Shown one piece after another: positions 1 through 11,689 of a stretch of 64,000 nt of DNA; position 1 is the stretch's first letter, and each line of letters begins with the position of its first letter. The DNA comes from Plectrocnemia conspersa. Lineage: Eukaryota > Arthropoda > Insecta > Trichoptera > Polycentropodidae. Position numbers and translations under genes: made by a program. The notes under the pieces were generated by a model, which was not told where the DNA came from, did not search any database, and worked only from the letters and a program-made list of their open reading frames with translations. The DNA is taken from contig VTFK01000023.1 of the NCBI GenBank assembly GCA_009617715.1, positions 744,001 through 808,000 of the forward strand, read 5' to 3'.

Positions 1-460
1 CGTGACAATCCGACCCAGTAAATCAGAGAGATAGAAACTGGCAAACATTAATTTGCGACCAATCACGGCAGATTCGTTTTCGAATCAAATTCTCCGGAAC
101 GATTTTTGCTCTCGAAAAGGGTCGCATTTGAACCGTGTCGTGTTTACAGTTCAGCAAACTGGATACTGTGTTTTATGAAATACGTTTTCATCGCGAAAAA
201 CGTATCGAATGCCGCGCGGCCAGATTTTCCCAAAAGTATCACTGGATAACGTTACTGAATGCGCGAGTTCGATATTCAATTCGGAATTTGACATGTTGCA
301 AATCGAATTCGCTCTCTTGGCGCAAATCAAATTTGGACAATCCCGACAATACACTGTTCTGGATTGCTCTTCTTAGTTTATTATTGAACAACTTTGCCCA
401 TATGCGTTGCTATGAGATCGAATTAAATAGTTATGCATAGAGCTTATTTTGTAATACGAC
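1..460. promoter_or_regulatory. GC-richer island, candidate cis-regulatory element
   Basis: This stretch is clearly less AT-rich than the sequence after it and holds many CpG-containing words and short TCGAAT/ATTCGA-type repeats. A 101-codon frame runs through 135-440 on the plus strand, but it overlaps an opposite-strand frame of similar length, resembles no family I know and has no splice or domain context, so I do not call it coding. A regulatory role is inference from composition only. It could also be a degraded exon cut by the window edge. Confidence 0.25.
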
Positions 461-739
461 AGCACGATCTTTGAGCATGTGACAATTGTGTTCGGCTCGC
501 AAATCAATTGGTTCATAATATAATATTCTTCAAAATAGTGTTTATGGTGACCATTTTAAGTTGCATTATACGCATAATTTTTCTAAAACACAATAATTTT
601 TTTTAAATATAATTCAGCGCTTCTTCTTCAGATGGAAGATTTTGTGGTCCGTGGACCGAGTGGCGAGTTTTTTTTTTAAATAAATTGCCATTGACTAAAC
701 GGTTGTTTTGAGAATAAACCCAAATGCATCAATTAATTA
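461..739. other. AT-rich intergenic or intronic DNA
   Basis: Low-complexity A/T sequence with homopolymer runs. I see no gene or recognisable repeat here. Confidence 0.5.
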
Positions 740-1075
740 TTTTTATTAAATCTTCCGTTTTAACCTGACAGGCGTAAGCCCAATTCGTTACAGCGGGGTA
801 AATCTGTATCAACTGAGCAAGGCAATCAGATATAATGAATACCTACAAAGCAAGTATTAACCTCCAGACTGAAAGTCTGCGAATCTGTGACATCTATATT
901 ATTAATTATAAATTATAATGTGTTATACAATTTATAACCAATAGATATCACTGCAGCTAGGGCCGGTGTTTAATGATGCACATTTTTTATAAATAAAAAT
1001 TTGAGTGCCGCTGCCGGGGCTCGAACCTGCAACCTCAGAGTTACTAGTCTGAGATGTTACGGACAACGCTATTAT
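740..1075 (-). repeat. SINE-A copy 1, tRNA-Thr-derived
   Basis: Read on the minus strand, this begins with a tRNA-like head: an A-box-like segment (complement of about 1057-1072), an anticodon arm whose 7-base loop reads CTAGTAA (complement of 1041-1047, anticodon AGT, threonine) and a textbook B box GGTTCGAGCCC (complement of 1017-1027). An AT-rich body and a tail near 749-800 follow. The whole unit matches 62888-63235 base for base over most of its length, and less closely 25470-25690. The shared body outside the tRNA part and the lack of a complete acceptor stem make it a SINE, not a tRNA gene. Transcription by RNA polymerase III would be expected of an intact copy. Confidence 0.75.
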
Positions 1076-2229
1076 CTCTTCCCAATGCGGCGAATATCTA
1101 ATTATTTTTTTATTTATGGCGCGAACCTTAATCCGTTGAAAGGTGTTTTATTTTACCGAAAAAATCCATATTTGAAACGGCTTTTTTATGATAATAGTAT
1201 AAATAAATCTCTTCAATCGTAAATACATAAGTGGTTTATTGATGAACCAGACAGAAGAGATGTGGACTTCTCTAATTTTTTGGAGGTACTCAAGCCCTAA
1301 TTTGACTCTCTTCAGGATCATACTTTTTTTAGACACTTCAATCAGAACATGATACCATTGCTACTTCCATTAGAAATACAAGTATTTCTTCTAAAAAAAT
1401 AATTTAGAAATACTACTTTACTTGCGACTTGGAATAAAGGAGATTTAATCTAAGCTCGCACTAAGCAGAGCATTAAAAGATTGAGAAAAGCATACACCTT
1501 CCACATTGACTAGGTCACCTGTGTCCCAAAAGTTTAACCCGATTTTTTAGACGACTACGGATATAACAAACACGTGTATATATTTATTATTGCTAAAAAT
1601 ATACGGTGAATTACAAAAGTGTTTAAAGGAACTTAAAAATAACTTAAACCAAACCTAATGGTCGGTATCAAATACAAAGGATTACGAAAAAAATAAATCT
1701 CAGCCACAATCCTGGAGATTAAACATTTCATAGGGTTAAGTCATTGTCGATCCAATTACGTAAGTACAGTATACATATATATTTGTCAGACAATAATAAA
1801 CAGTCAGTGTCTGCCACAAATAATAAAGATTAGCTAAACGACCGAGAACTGAATAAAATGTGGGCATTCCTATATTATCTAAAAATATATTTAGTAACTC
1901 AAACAGGACCGCATTGAATTTACTTCTATCAGACATATGTATATCTTCATCAGACATTTTAGTCAGAATTTTACACTTTAATTAAGAATATACGTTTCAA
2001 AAAATACTCAAAAAATAGAACGCGTACTCAAAAAATAGAGCGCGCTTACTAAAAAACATAAAATATTTATATACAAACTTTAACATATGCTTGCTAGGTG
2101 TGGAGTAACAACAGTAATACTATTTTTGTTTTTATTGTATTTAATAGTATGTTTGTAAAGTTAATTATTGTATTAAAATAATCGTTTTATGAAAATAAAA
2201 AATATATATCTGAGCTTTTAGTATAAATA
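1076..2229. other. AT-rich DNA without recognisable gene
   Basis: Short frames of 60-75 codons on both strands are chance frames in A/T-rich sequence. A small 20-bp tandem duplication lies inside (listed separately). Nothing else is supportable. Confidence 0.5.
2005..2044. repeat. 20-bp tandem duplication
   Basis: The unit TACTCAAAAAATAGAACGCG occurs twice in tandem, the second copy with one substitution (GAGCGCG in place of GAACGCG). The CGCG ends are unusual in this AT-rich context. A small local duplication is the simplest reading. Confidence 0.8.
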
Positions 2230-3010
2230 CACAGGACCAGAGCTTTCGTACTATGAGAAGCGATTGAAATTAGAAGGCGTACTTAACAAAACTACTCATA
2301 ACCATGCGATTAATCTCAAGCGCTTGGTTATGCGCTATTATAAGTTGAAGGTTCGCTCCCTTCCTCTCTCGGAAGCCGAAGGCCTCACTTTGACTATTGT
2401 GAGTTTTCATTCCTGTGCTCTGTCATATAGTGACGTCACCGCAAAATTAATTTGAGGTGCAAATATCAAGAAAAAAAATGTGTAATATTTTATATAAGGA
2501 ACAAAATTGCTATTGCTATCATGTCGTATCTCCTTAATTAAAATTTTCAAAGGACTACGTCACAATATTTTCATCAGAGACAGAGCAAAAATTTAATAAA
2601 TTTCGTGCAAAAGAAAATGAAGACGACAGCGAGTGTGATTTAGCGGTGCATACACTCGTTCCTTTTTAATAAACGCCAGCAATAAGGGCGTCAAAGGGCG
2701 TCCGTGGCGTCGTCGTTAGCGACACCGGCCATTACGTTTTACTATAGTGTACCGCTACGACATATTAGTGTTTGCTACGGCCGCGAGAGGCGCCCGCGTA
2801 ATGTGCACCGAGACGGATATTGAACCCCGGTGGCTAGACACCCCGAAACAATTAACTTATCAAAAGTTTATCTAAGCCATTATCGCTTTGATCAATACGG
2901 GTGTACGGTGCCAAGTGGAACACGGAACCCGATGCACCGGAGCAGGGATGGGGTCGGCAACATTTTGTGCATGAGAATTTTATGGTTCTACGTGAAGCGG
3001 TTTTTTTTTT
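2230..3010. promoter_or_regulatory. Pair of GC-richer islands (about 2240-2460 and 2620-2990)
   Basis: Two CpG-bearing patches are separated by about 150 bases of AT-rich DNA. The second, around 2690-2960, is among the more GC-rich sequences in this part of the window, with words such as GGCGTCGTCG and CGGCCGCGAG. Frames across it are broken by stops on all strands I checked, so coding is unlikely. A cis-regulatory element, a CpG-containing promoter or an unrecognised repeat are all possible. Confidence 0.25.
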
Positions 3011-5570
3011 ATGACAAAATTTTAAAATATTCTGTACGTACTTTGTTGTAAGCCAGTTTCAAATTAAAAATGACTACGATGTTAGTTTGAGTATACTATG
3101 TTTTTAGGGTTACCGAAAATAAGTTATTAAGCGATTTATTTGCACAAATTTTGATATTAATTTTGCTTACTTTAATGTGAGAATAATTTTAAAATAATAT
3201 CTATGTAAATGCATATATTTTTGTGCCTTCTTCAACAAATTTTATCTTGTAAAATAAAATTATATAATATTTTCATTAAAAAAATCAATAAAAATATGTA
3301 TAGTTTATGGGTATTAAACATTAAAAACTTTAGTCAATTTATACTACTTTTATGTACTCCTAAGTTAAATATTTTTTAAACAGAACAATAATTGTAATAA
3401 AATATCATATCTGCAGTAATATACGAGTACAATACTAATGATAGCACTTAATTACGTTATTGTTCAATAAACGTAACACAATAAACAACAGGTCGTTAAT
3501 TAATATTTGCCGTTTAATTACAGCGACGCCAGGTAAAATTGTTATCTACACCTGACGTTATGTGGAACGTGTACGACATCGGAATTTCCCAGAACAATGG
3601 ATTCCTTAATAAATTACACGGGAAATTGCATTCGGCTACGGTAGAAAATAGGAAAAATGATACAGGCAATTGAATGAAACGCGCTTTAAGAAACAATGTG
3701 AAATTTTCGCGAACGTGTGCGATAACTCATAGTACTTGGTACGTGATAATGTTTTTATACAACGCTTAATTAGAATTTAACACAAACCGAGTCATAGGCC
3801 GATGTGTATGAGTTGAACTTTATACCGAGTAATGGCGTTTTAATGTTTTTTTAATCTGACCGAGGCTGAAAAAGTTTACAACGTTCATGAATAGAAAAGT
3901 TGAGGGAAATTCATACATGAAAATGTTTAATATGTAGGCAAATATTATTTGCTGGGAAAATTTGCGATTTAAATTAACGGTTTTGTTTACGAAACGCTTA
4001 TGGATGATTTTAACTAACGGTTCTGTTGAAGTAAGTTTATCAGAAGAACATGCGCGACTCATTGTTGAATTATTATTAATTAAATGATTGTAGTATTATT
4101 TTGCAAAAAAGGTACGCATTTTTTTGGTTTTAGGTTTAGTTTATTAATTAGAATATCAACATTTTTTTTGTAAATAAATATTGTTAATAAATAGGTTTTG
4201 ATGGCTCGAGTTTGGTGTAAAAAATGTATTCAATTTTAAAAATAATAAATATATGTATATTTATACACATATATAGAAATAACATTTAAAAAAATCGTAT
4301 AGAGGTTTTAATTTTTTTTTCTATAAATACAAGTGATAAACACGTAAATAAATATCTTTAAGCATTTTTATAATTATAAACTAAGGCAATAACTTATGTA
4401 AGGTATAGTTCATCCAAGATGTTAGCGCTCATTATCGTTGGGTTGGAAATAAGGGTGCGTGTACGCATGCATGCATACATACACAGTTTTCCGCGAATTT
4501 GTTTACACCGATAGGAGAACGTTACCAATTCTAAATCAGGGCTGTAAATTGTGAATTGAATTAAAAATTATAATGTGTTATATTTTTATTATAAATTATT
4601 GTCTTATTGTGGTATTTTGTAATCAATAAAACAATTCCTATTGGTATTTTTAAAAATATTATATTGAACAGATATTCAACCTGGAGAGTGATACCAAAAC
4701 TGTTCTCATGTTTTTGAGATAAATATGTATATAAATAAACAAAATAAGTAAGAAAGTGATATTTTACATGTTCCTCAACAAATTAAATTAAAAAAGTAAA
4801 AATTAATTGCACTTGTATATTTATTGTATAGTAACCCTATTATATTTTCTCACCAATACTGTGAAGATGAGCGTTCATATCTTGGACGGACTGTACTTCA
4901 TATTATACAAATTAGATCAATTGTAAAAAATCTATGTAATTTATTTTAAAATGAAAGATACACAAATTATAAATCATCGGTGCTTGAACATTGCCCTAAA
5001 AATATGAGTTTGGTAAATAACTTAATTAAATTCGCATTACTTTTTTTATATGCTGAGGCGGAGTTTTTCATCTATTTTTAATGCTGCCAATAAAAAATCA
5101 GATTAGTAAAGAAAAAGAGGCAAATTAAATATATAATGATATTTCTTTTAATATAAATATTTTGAAAAAAGTCGATAAGCCACAGCATCGTTAGATAGAT
5201 ACAACCATAAGTATTTACACAATGGATGATTAAACTCGCATATGAAAAAAAGAAACAATACAACTGATTCCTCATATTATTACAAAAAATAGACGATGTA
5301 TATTAAAAAGTAAACACAATTAGAGTTATCAGTTTAGAAGTGTTTAAAATAACCTTTTAAATATTTAATACTAGTGAAGAATATTATACAAACACATATT
5401 TAATTGCGATACCGTTTTAATTTCACTTAAGTTCTATTTTATATAATTATTGAAATTAATATAGTTACAATAAAATATTAAAATCTAAGTAATTTTTAAT
5501 AGTGTCAATAAAAATAATGTATTCATTTAAATTAATAATAAAAAAAATCATATTAAAAAATGTATCCATC
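3011..5570. other. AT-rich DNA with a milder patch at 3500-4075
   Basis: Mostly A/T-rich sequence with short chance frames. The patch at 3510-3720 has a few CpG words and frames of 60-80 codons on the minus strand that match no family known to me. Simple GCATGCATGCATACATAC sequence lies near 4465. No gene is supportable. Confidence 0.45.
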
Positions 5571-6225
5571 AACCGAAAAATCAAAGGCCCTTATGACCTC
5601 ATGATGTCATAGAACATTCACCGCACCGTTAATTAGAAAGTGTACGAAGACGATTAATGGTTAATTGATTGTCTGCGCTGACACATTGATATGAATAGCT
5701 TCCATGATGGATGACCAAGCTTGAACAAAAAAATATAAAAAACTGAGTCATTAAAGCTGTTCATTGTTCATAAAGCTTTTTTACATTGCATACCTTTATT
5801 CAAGTACTGTGTCAACTCAGACAGTTTTAATTGGATTGACTTTCTATAACATCACAAATAAAATCAAAATTATTATTTACATTTTAATGTGGCTTAATAT
5901 TTTTTAAATTTATAAGTGTGCAAATAAATGCAAAGTATGCAGTTTTTTGGCCGAACTTCAAAGTTTGCCCCTCTTATGATTTCAGTGGGAAGATTTTTGG
6001 TAGAAAAACTTCTACAAAAGATCACTTTTATGAGCAAGGTAAATATTAAAAAAAATACTCAGCTTTATTATGAGAAACGCGTTTTATTTTGAGATCCGTC
6101 AGTTAGTTTGCAGCATTATTAAATCAGAAATTATAATTTATAATCACAAAATAATAATGATCCATTTAATGTCGGATATGAAAAATTAGTCCGTCTCGTA
6201 TCATTTCATCAATATTTTATATTTT
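5571..6225. other. Small island (5580-5720) then AT-rich DNA
   Basis: 5580-5720 contains TGATGTCAT and several ATTA/TAAT homeodomain-type words in slightly richer sequence. The remainder is AT-rich with nothing recognisable. Function is unknown. Confidence 0.3.
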
Positions 6226-6580
6226 TTTTTAATTGTGGCGTATTGGAATAATTATTTGTATACCTATTGTTTTTGTGTGATTTTTACTAATGGATTTATT
6301 CAATTTATTGGTCGACTCGGTCACTTTTAATTGGTATGGTTGACTTTTGCACGGACGTGCGGTTCGGCGCAGTGCCGTCCGTGGGAAAGACACGATGCGC
6401 TGTTCAAATTGTTTGTGCGGTTTATCGCCGACGATTATAAACCGCTGCTGCGGACTGTTCAACAGTTAGTTGCGAGCTGGTTTTCGACGCTAGTAATAGC
6501 CTAGTGATGTTGCAGTAACCGCTGCGATGCCCTACGAGGGTTTCTAGGGCTTAAGAATAAGTTTTGCTTTAGGTTGAGTT
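6226..6580. promoter_or_regulatory. GC-richer island, candidate cis-regulatory element
   Basis: A CpG-rich patch with imperfect inverted words CACGGAC (6350-6356) and GTCCGTG (6377-6383) around a G/C-rich loop. A 77-codon minus-strand frame covers part of it but matches no family I know. The composition stands out sharply against both flanks, which is the only basis for suggesting regulatory function. Confidence 0.28.
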
Positions 6581-6689
6581 TGGGTTGTGGTGTTTGTTCC
6601 ATATTCCATTTGTTTGTAACGTACCAGCACTATTCATGCTATTAGATGTTGAATGGTATTACACACTCACACCATCAAACAGCTCAGAA

Positions 6690-6880
6690 ATTAAAAAAAA
6701 TACCAGCAAATATAAGTCGCTGACTCATAACCTGAAAGACCTAAGTTCGAACCCCATATATTTACAATATTTCTATTGTATCTGGAAGTTCGGAATTAGT
6801 AATTATTATTTACTCATAATTCCAATCAATCTAAATGAAAGTTTTAAGATTATTTATAGTTTTAGAACTTTCATTAATCA
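6690..6880 (+). repeat. SINE-B copy 1, tRNA-derived-like
   Basis: A B-box-like AGTTCGAACCC at 6743-6754 is followed about 27 bases later by the family tail word TCTGGAAGTTCGGAATTAGT starting at 6781. The same B-box-to-tail layout occurs at 46016-46225, and the tail recurs at 43770, 38800 (minus) and 47890 (minus). The A box is weak, so the tRNA origin is less certain than for SINE-A. The 99-codon frame overlapping it is not coding. Confidence 0.5.
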
Positions 6881-7014
6881 ATAAATACAGACAGACGTCG
6901 CATCTCAGATATTGCTCCATATTTTATCGTTTTAAAAATATTATTACTACGGACTTCTAATATAAGAGTGTTGATCAAATTACAATCAAACTGAATTTTG
7001 GCCAATAGGTGGGC

Positions 7015-7155
7015 GGAAAAAAGAATCATCTCTTCTCAGAAGGCAAAAATACACGTTAAAAGCAATAAAATCATGCCATCGTTGGTAACGAGGGGACGAT
7101 TTTATTGCTTTTGACGTAGATTTTTGACTTCCGAGAAGTGATAATTATTTTGCGC
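7015..7155. repeat. Fold-back inverted repeat of about 140 bp
   Basis: Arms at about 7021-7072 and 7098-7151 are inverted copies with only a few mismatches, including an AAAAGCAATAAAATC / GATTTTATTGCTTTT core, around a loop of about 25 bases containing GTTGGTAACGAGG. This could be a miniature inverted-repeat element or the template of a hairpin RNA. I could not define a target-site duplication and see no second copy in the window. Confidence 0.7.
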
Positions 7156-7975
7156 TCTCAAAATTCGATTAAGATAACATATAAAGAAACTGTGTACTCT
7201 TATAAACTAATAAAAAATAATATTTAAAATATTAAATAACAATCCAGAGATAGATTATTATTTAAACGTGCCTTAAAAAAGCACAAACTCTATATATGTA
7301 ATTCAATCTTAAAATAATAAGCAGTTTTACCTTGATGTACTAAGTTATTTAAGCTTTATTTTGAATCCTAAATTTATGCGGAACATTATACCGAACACTA
7401 TGTGAAAAACAAGAAATATAAATAGCTAATATTTAATCTTGATTTCGCCCAGAAACTTTCTGCATTTCTTATTTACGCGTTCAATACTGTCAATCACACA
7501 GTGACAGGATTGGAAGAATTACCATTTCGACGGGAATTATTATTTTATAACGAGATTCACAACACCTGTGGTAACACCTTCACCATATCCCTTTATGGAA
7601 GTTGTCAGTTAAACTGAATAACACATGGTTTTCATAGTTTGTTCACACCTTGCTAAACATAATTGGATAAGTGTGAAACGATTTTATTTATAACAAGGTG
7701 TATATAATCTATAATATTGTAAATATATTAAATTTTATTAGGCATATCACTCAACATATAAAAATGTAAACAAATATTTAAAAAAAGTAATCGTTTTTAT
7801 TTATTTTATTATTATTTTTAAATAGTCAACGTATACTAAAAAGTCCAAGTAAAAAACTGCTGTGTTATCAAAATAAAATAAGATTTAATTGTTGTGGATC
7901 TTCAAAGCATGTTAAGTACTTGATTTAACTTTTGAATATTTTCTAAGATTTACTATATATGCAATATAATTTATT
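7156..7975. other. AT-rich DNA
   Basis: No gene or repeat recognised. A slightly richer patch lies around 7440-7640. Confidence 0.45.
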
Positions 7976-8500
7976 TGCAGAATCAAATCTCCTCTATGCA
8001 AACGTGGCAGATACGTTCTCGCCGGAAACCCGGGGGCAAAATTAGCGTTTGCATACGAGAAACGCTAGTTCAAGCTAATCCTACGTACAATGTTCCCAAA
8101 TTGCAGACGCATTAATCCTTGCACGCGAGTGCAGTTATGCTCTCGATTACTTCGGCGTGTTTGACAGGTTAGATATTCCGAATGCAGAGTCAAATTGCGA
8201 CTAATTCAGTATTAACATGCTCTAATGTAACCAACGTATGCGCATTAAGCAGCCCTGCATTAAGGCAAACAGTCATCGATGCTTTGACTCAAACCGAATT
8301 TGAAATGATCGGAGAGAACTGAATGTCGTATTCGAAACACGGAATGGTATAATAAGAGATTATTGCCTTTCATGCAGGTGCTGGAGGGAATGAAATACTT
8401 GGCACTGGTTTCGGTGCCAATAAAGATGAGTATAATAATAAATGCATTGAAAGGAGTTTTTATGGGGATTCTCAGATACCTTCGTCCGAGTTAGAAGTGT
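7976..8500. promoter_or_regulatory. GC-richer island, candidate cis-regulatory element
   Basis: About 500 bases of balanced composition with repeated words (GCATACG/ACGTATGC, CGCATTA at several places) between two very AT-rich flanks. All frames are short, so it does not look coding. The regulatory role is inferred from composition and from the recurrence of similar islands across the window. Confidence 0.28.
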
Positions 8501-8677
8501 TTTTATGGTGAATAAGAAAAGTTAGTGCCATGCTCTTTAACGATTAGTATAAAACAATATTATTTAACAAAAGCAGTTGATATATAGAACTCATATTTTT
8601 TTGTTTAATTGATTTTTTTTATAGAACTTTTTTTTTAAAATCTACTTTATAAACAGCTAATTAGACTGGTGATAATA

Positions 8678-8799
8678 AATGCTCGCCCAGTATAGAATTA
8701 CTCATTTAAATAAACCTATAAAATTATAATATAATATGAATGCTCGCCCAGTATAGAATTACTTATTTAAATAAACATATAAAATTATAATATAATATA
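8678..8799. repeat. 61-bp tandem duplication
   Basis: Two adjacent copies of a 61-base unit start at about 8678 and 8739. The word TGCTCGCCCAGTATAGAATT appears at 8680 and 8741. Only a few substitutions separate them, so the duplication is recent compared with the decay of most repeats here. Confidence 0.9.
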
Positions 8800-9333
8800 A
8801 TACATTTTTATATAAATTAATTCATTATAAAACATTCATAGTAAATTAAAAAACCTTGCCAAAATCATAGCAAAAAATACACGAAATCCCAAATTTTAGT
8901 AAATAATTCAGATTTATTTTTAAATAGTAAAGATACTTTTTCTTCAGAAATAAAATTTTATAAATAAATAACAAAAGGTTTAATTATATGTATTTTACTA
9001 AATACATTCGTTTTAATGCATCGTTTTTTGTCTATCAGCTCAAAGTTAATTTAATTTTAGTTTTATCTAAAAACTATATAAGGGTTAATTTTTAAATCTA
9101 AAACAAAATTGATATTAAAATGACTTTTTAGATTTTCTTCCATGGCAGAAATGTGTAAGATAAGTATAGAAATTATTCTCAAACTATTTATTAACTCTGT
9201 GTTGATTATACGGATCCGCGCGAGTCCATAGATCATTAAAATTCACAGTCGTTTAGAGCATTTATCTTTAGTATAAGAATTAAAAGAAAAAAATATTTGT
9301 CCTAAAGAGAGTAATGTGAGAAAATCAACATCT
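8800..9333. other. AT-rich DNA
   Basis: No gene or known repeat recognised in this stretch. Confidence 0.45.
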
Positions 9334-10186
9334 TATGCCTGCACTACACTCTCTGGAAGTTGTCCGAACCAAAGTTACAACTGAAGTCGGCCGAGATCTT
9401 CAACCACACTGCCACAAATTTCATATGCCGTCCGGACGGCGGCCGTGAATGACGTACGCACGGCGGCTGCTGTCATGTACAGCTGGCATATTTGCGCGCG
9501 ATCGAAAAATGTACCAAATAATCGCAAGTTTGTGTGAAAAACAATATTAATGAAAACTTTTCGGTCGTAAATATTCAATTTACGCAAAATCTTTGTCGAC
9601 TTTTGCAAAATGACATAAGGCATAAAAATGATACTTCAGAATACGAACACCACATCTGTGACTATCCTAGAATTTGTCGCCATCGATTCTAAATAATAAT
9701 TTGTTATGGTGTGACATTTATATAAACCAATCTAAGAAAATACATAAAGATATTCGAAACGATTTTTTTTAACAAAATCAAGTACCACTAATTATTTTTT
9801 AATTATTAAATTTTATATGAAAAAAATATATAATAACGATATCTGTTAGAAGAATATACTATCAAAAATATAACTAATCCTTTTTGGTGCCCTAAAATAT
9901 TCAAAGATGTCAGTAAGAGTCTGTTGAAGTGCCAGATAAGCATGTAGTATTATAACTTGACCACGTGACCACGATGCAGCGCTTGACATGCGTGTTGACC
10001 ATAGGACACCTACGCGCATACTGAAATTGAACCGAGTTACTTGTTCTATCTCAGTTTGCGAAACACCATAACATTATCTCTCTTACTCTCGTCACTTAAC
10101 ACGCGAGAGAGCGAAGGGGAAGTATCTCACCGCTCGTGCTCGAAAGAGCAGCTCCGACTTCGATCAGTTGCCTCGTTGTCGACCAA
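9334..10186 (+). repeat. Dispersed ~1-kb repeat R1, copy 1 (right-truncated)
   Basis: From TATGCCTGCACTACACTC at about 9335 this segment matches 33391-34290 in the same orientation, with roughly one difference per ten to fifteen bases and small indels. The match is lost near 10160-10186, before the right inverted terminus seen in copy 2. The GC-rich head (CCGTCCGGACGGCGGCCG near 9430) is common to both. No transposase frame is visible. The two 60-82 codon frames inside are not conserved between copies, which argues against coding. Confidence 0.85.
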
Positions 10187-11249
10187 GCCAACATTGACAC
10201 AAAAAAAATTTCACGGGCGATAATTTTGATAAAATGGATGACCAATTCCATTTTAGATAGTATATTTTTAGAAGATGATCAGAAGTACATTCTAATATGT
10301 TTTTAAAAATGATGCATGTTTTACCATTCTTCTAGTTCGTTTATTTTAATTACTATGAATAATATAATTTGCATGCTTAAAGATTGGCAAAAAATAAAAG
10401 AGTAAAAATTTTTACTATATAAGGATATAAATTTTACTTAAAGTTACATATATTTTATGATTTAATAAAATATCTCGAGAACATCAAGAAGTAAAAGTGA
10501 GAACACTCATTTATCGAGAAATGATGAACATTGCAAAATCAGAATGCATAGTATTTTGTAATATAGTATCATTTTTGTTTACGTGTAATGAAATGGGAAA
10601 TTTTAATAAGGGTACTTTGAGTACTTCCTTGCCTTTTCAACGAATTACCTAAGAAGCATAAACAAATTTCAGACACATTAATGCATGTTTGCGAAAACCT
10701 TTCATATTTGTCATATCGCGAAATCTAAGCACTTATGTGTGCATTCGCGTGCCTCGCGCGACACGTGTATGCAAATTTTAGATTTATGAATAATTTTATA
10801 GATGAAAAACGGTCACGTGACGTTGAAGTTAATTCGATAGTTGTTCACGTTTTGACGAAATCGTTTTAGATAATGCACGATGAACGCATAAGAAAAAAAA
10901 ACTACTTTTAAAATATACGCACAGTATTCGATACACAAACAGCACAACTCATACATCATTGCTTATTTTATTTTTAACGAAAAGCATTGATCTTTAAATC
11001 GCATATTTTAGTTGCAGATCAAAATCAATATATAATAACACTGTATGTTTAACATTTTTATTTTTACTTGACAATAATAAAAATATCTTATTTTTAAAAG
11101 CATAAATTGTATTATATTTGTGTTCTTCTTTCAATCAATCTCCGAAAATCAAAATACATTCTATCCTACCCAATCCTAAGCTTGTATAGATCAGAAAGGT
11201 TTTCACGATTGCGGAAAATATCCAATTTTTTCACCCCAAAACAATTTGA
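10187..11249. other. AT-rich DNA with a small island at 10690-10890
   Basis: Mostly AT-rich. At 10690-10890 there is a CpG-bearing patch with GTCACGTGAC-like sequence (palindromic E-box CACGTG at about 10815) and GCGCGACACGTG. No gene is recognised. Confidence 0.35.
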
Positions 11250-11600
11250 GAAACACTACCCTTCCTTCCATCACGTTTCCTATAGAATTTCGCCAAAGCT
11301 GGATCGACGTTTGTGTGAAGCATTTGCATAATTGACGTGCGTTGACGCCGCAATGTCTCCGCGGTCAGGTGTCGACAGCCAGTGGCGCGCGCTCCCCGGT
11401 CCACGTTAATATTTACAATCGCGCCGGTATTCCGGATACACCGGACCTATTCCCGGAATCGGATTATCACCAAAAACCGGAATTAATCATACGCTCCGGA
11501 CGGCGCATCGCGTCTCCTTCGAATTCTGTACTGACGTGATTTATTAGGTTGTAAAGTCACGTTATAAAAGCACGTGCGACCCAAAAAATTCGTGGACTGA
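11250..11600. promoter_or_regulatory. GC-rich island, candidate regulatory or promoter region
   Basis: One of the most GC-rich patches in the window, with repeated CCGG/CCGGAAT words (ATTCCGGATACACCGGACC and similar, 11430-11500). It is followed by a TATA-like word (listed separately). Frames of 65-74 codons overlap it but show no domain. No downstream coding exon is seen, since the following sequence is a LINE relic. Confidence 0.3.
11563..11576 (+). promoter_or_regulatory. TATA-like word followed by palindromic E-box
   Basis: TATAAAAG at 11563-11570 is directly followed by CACGTG at 11571-11576 at the edge of a GC-rich island. The arrangement could be a core promoter, but TATA-like words are frequent in AT-rich DNA and I see no transcribed product, so the call is weak. 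Confidence 0.15.
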
Positions 11601-11689
11601 GTGCGTAATTTATTTTTAACTCTCAACCAAAGATAATATTGATTCGTCAGAGCGTGAGCTAATATTTACAAAAAAAGGAGCTAGCATAA

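Noticed and set aside
135..440. 101-codon plus-strand frame at the left edge
   Set aside because: Overlaps an opposite-strand frame, lacks any recognisable domain or splice context, and lies in a GC-richer island where longer chance frames are expected.
1003..1075. Possible tRNA-Thr gene on the minus strand
   Set aside because: The anticodon loop and B box are good, but acceptor pairing is not complete and the segment is part of a longer repeated SINE unit.
4465..4482. GCATGCATGCATACATAC as a regulatory palindrome
   Set aside because: Simple-sequence repeat of a kind common in such DNA.
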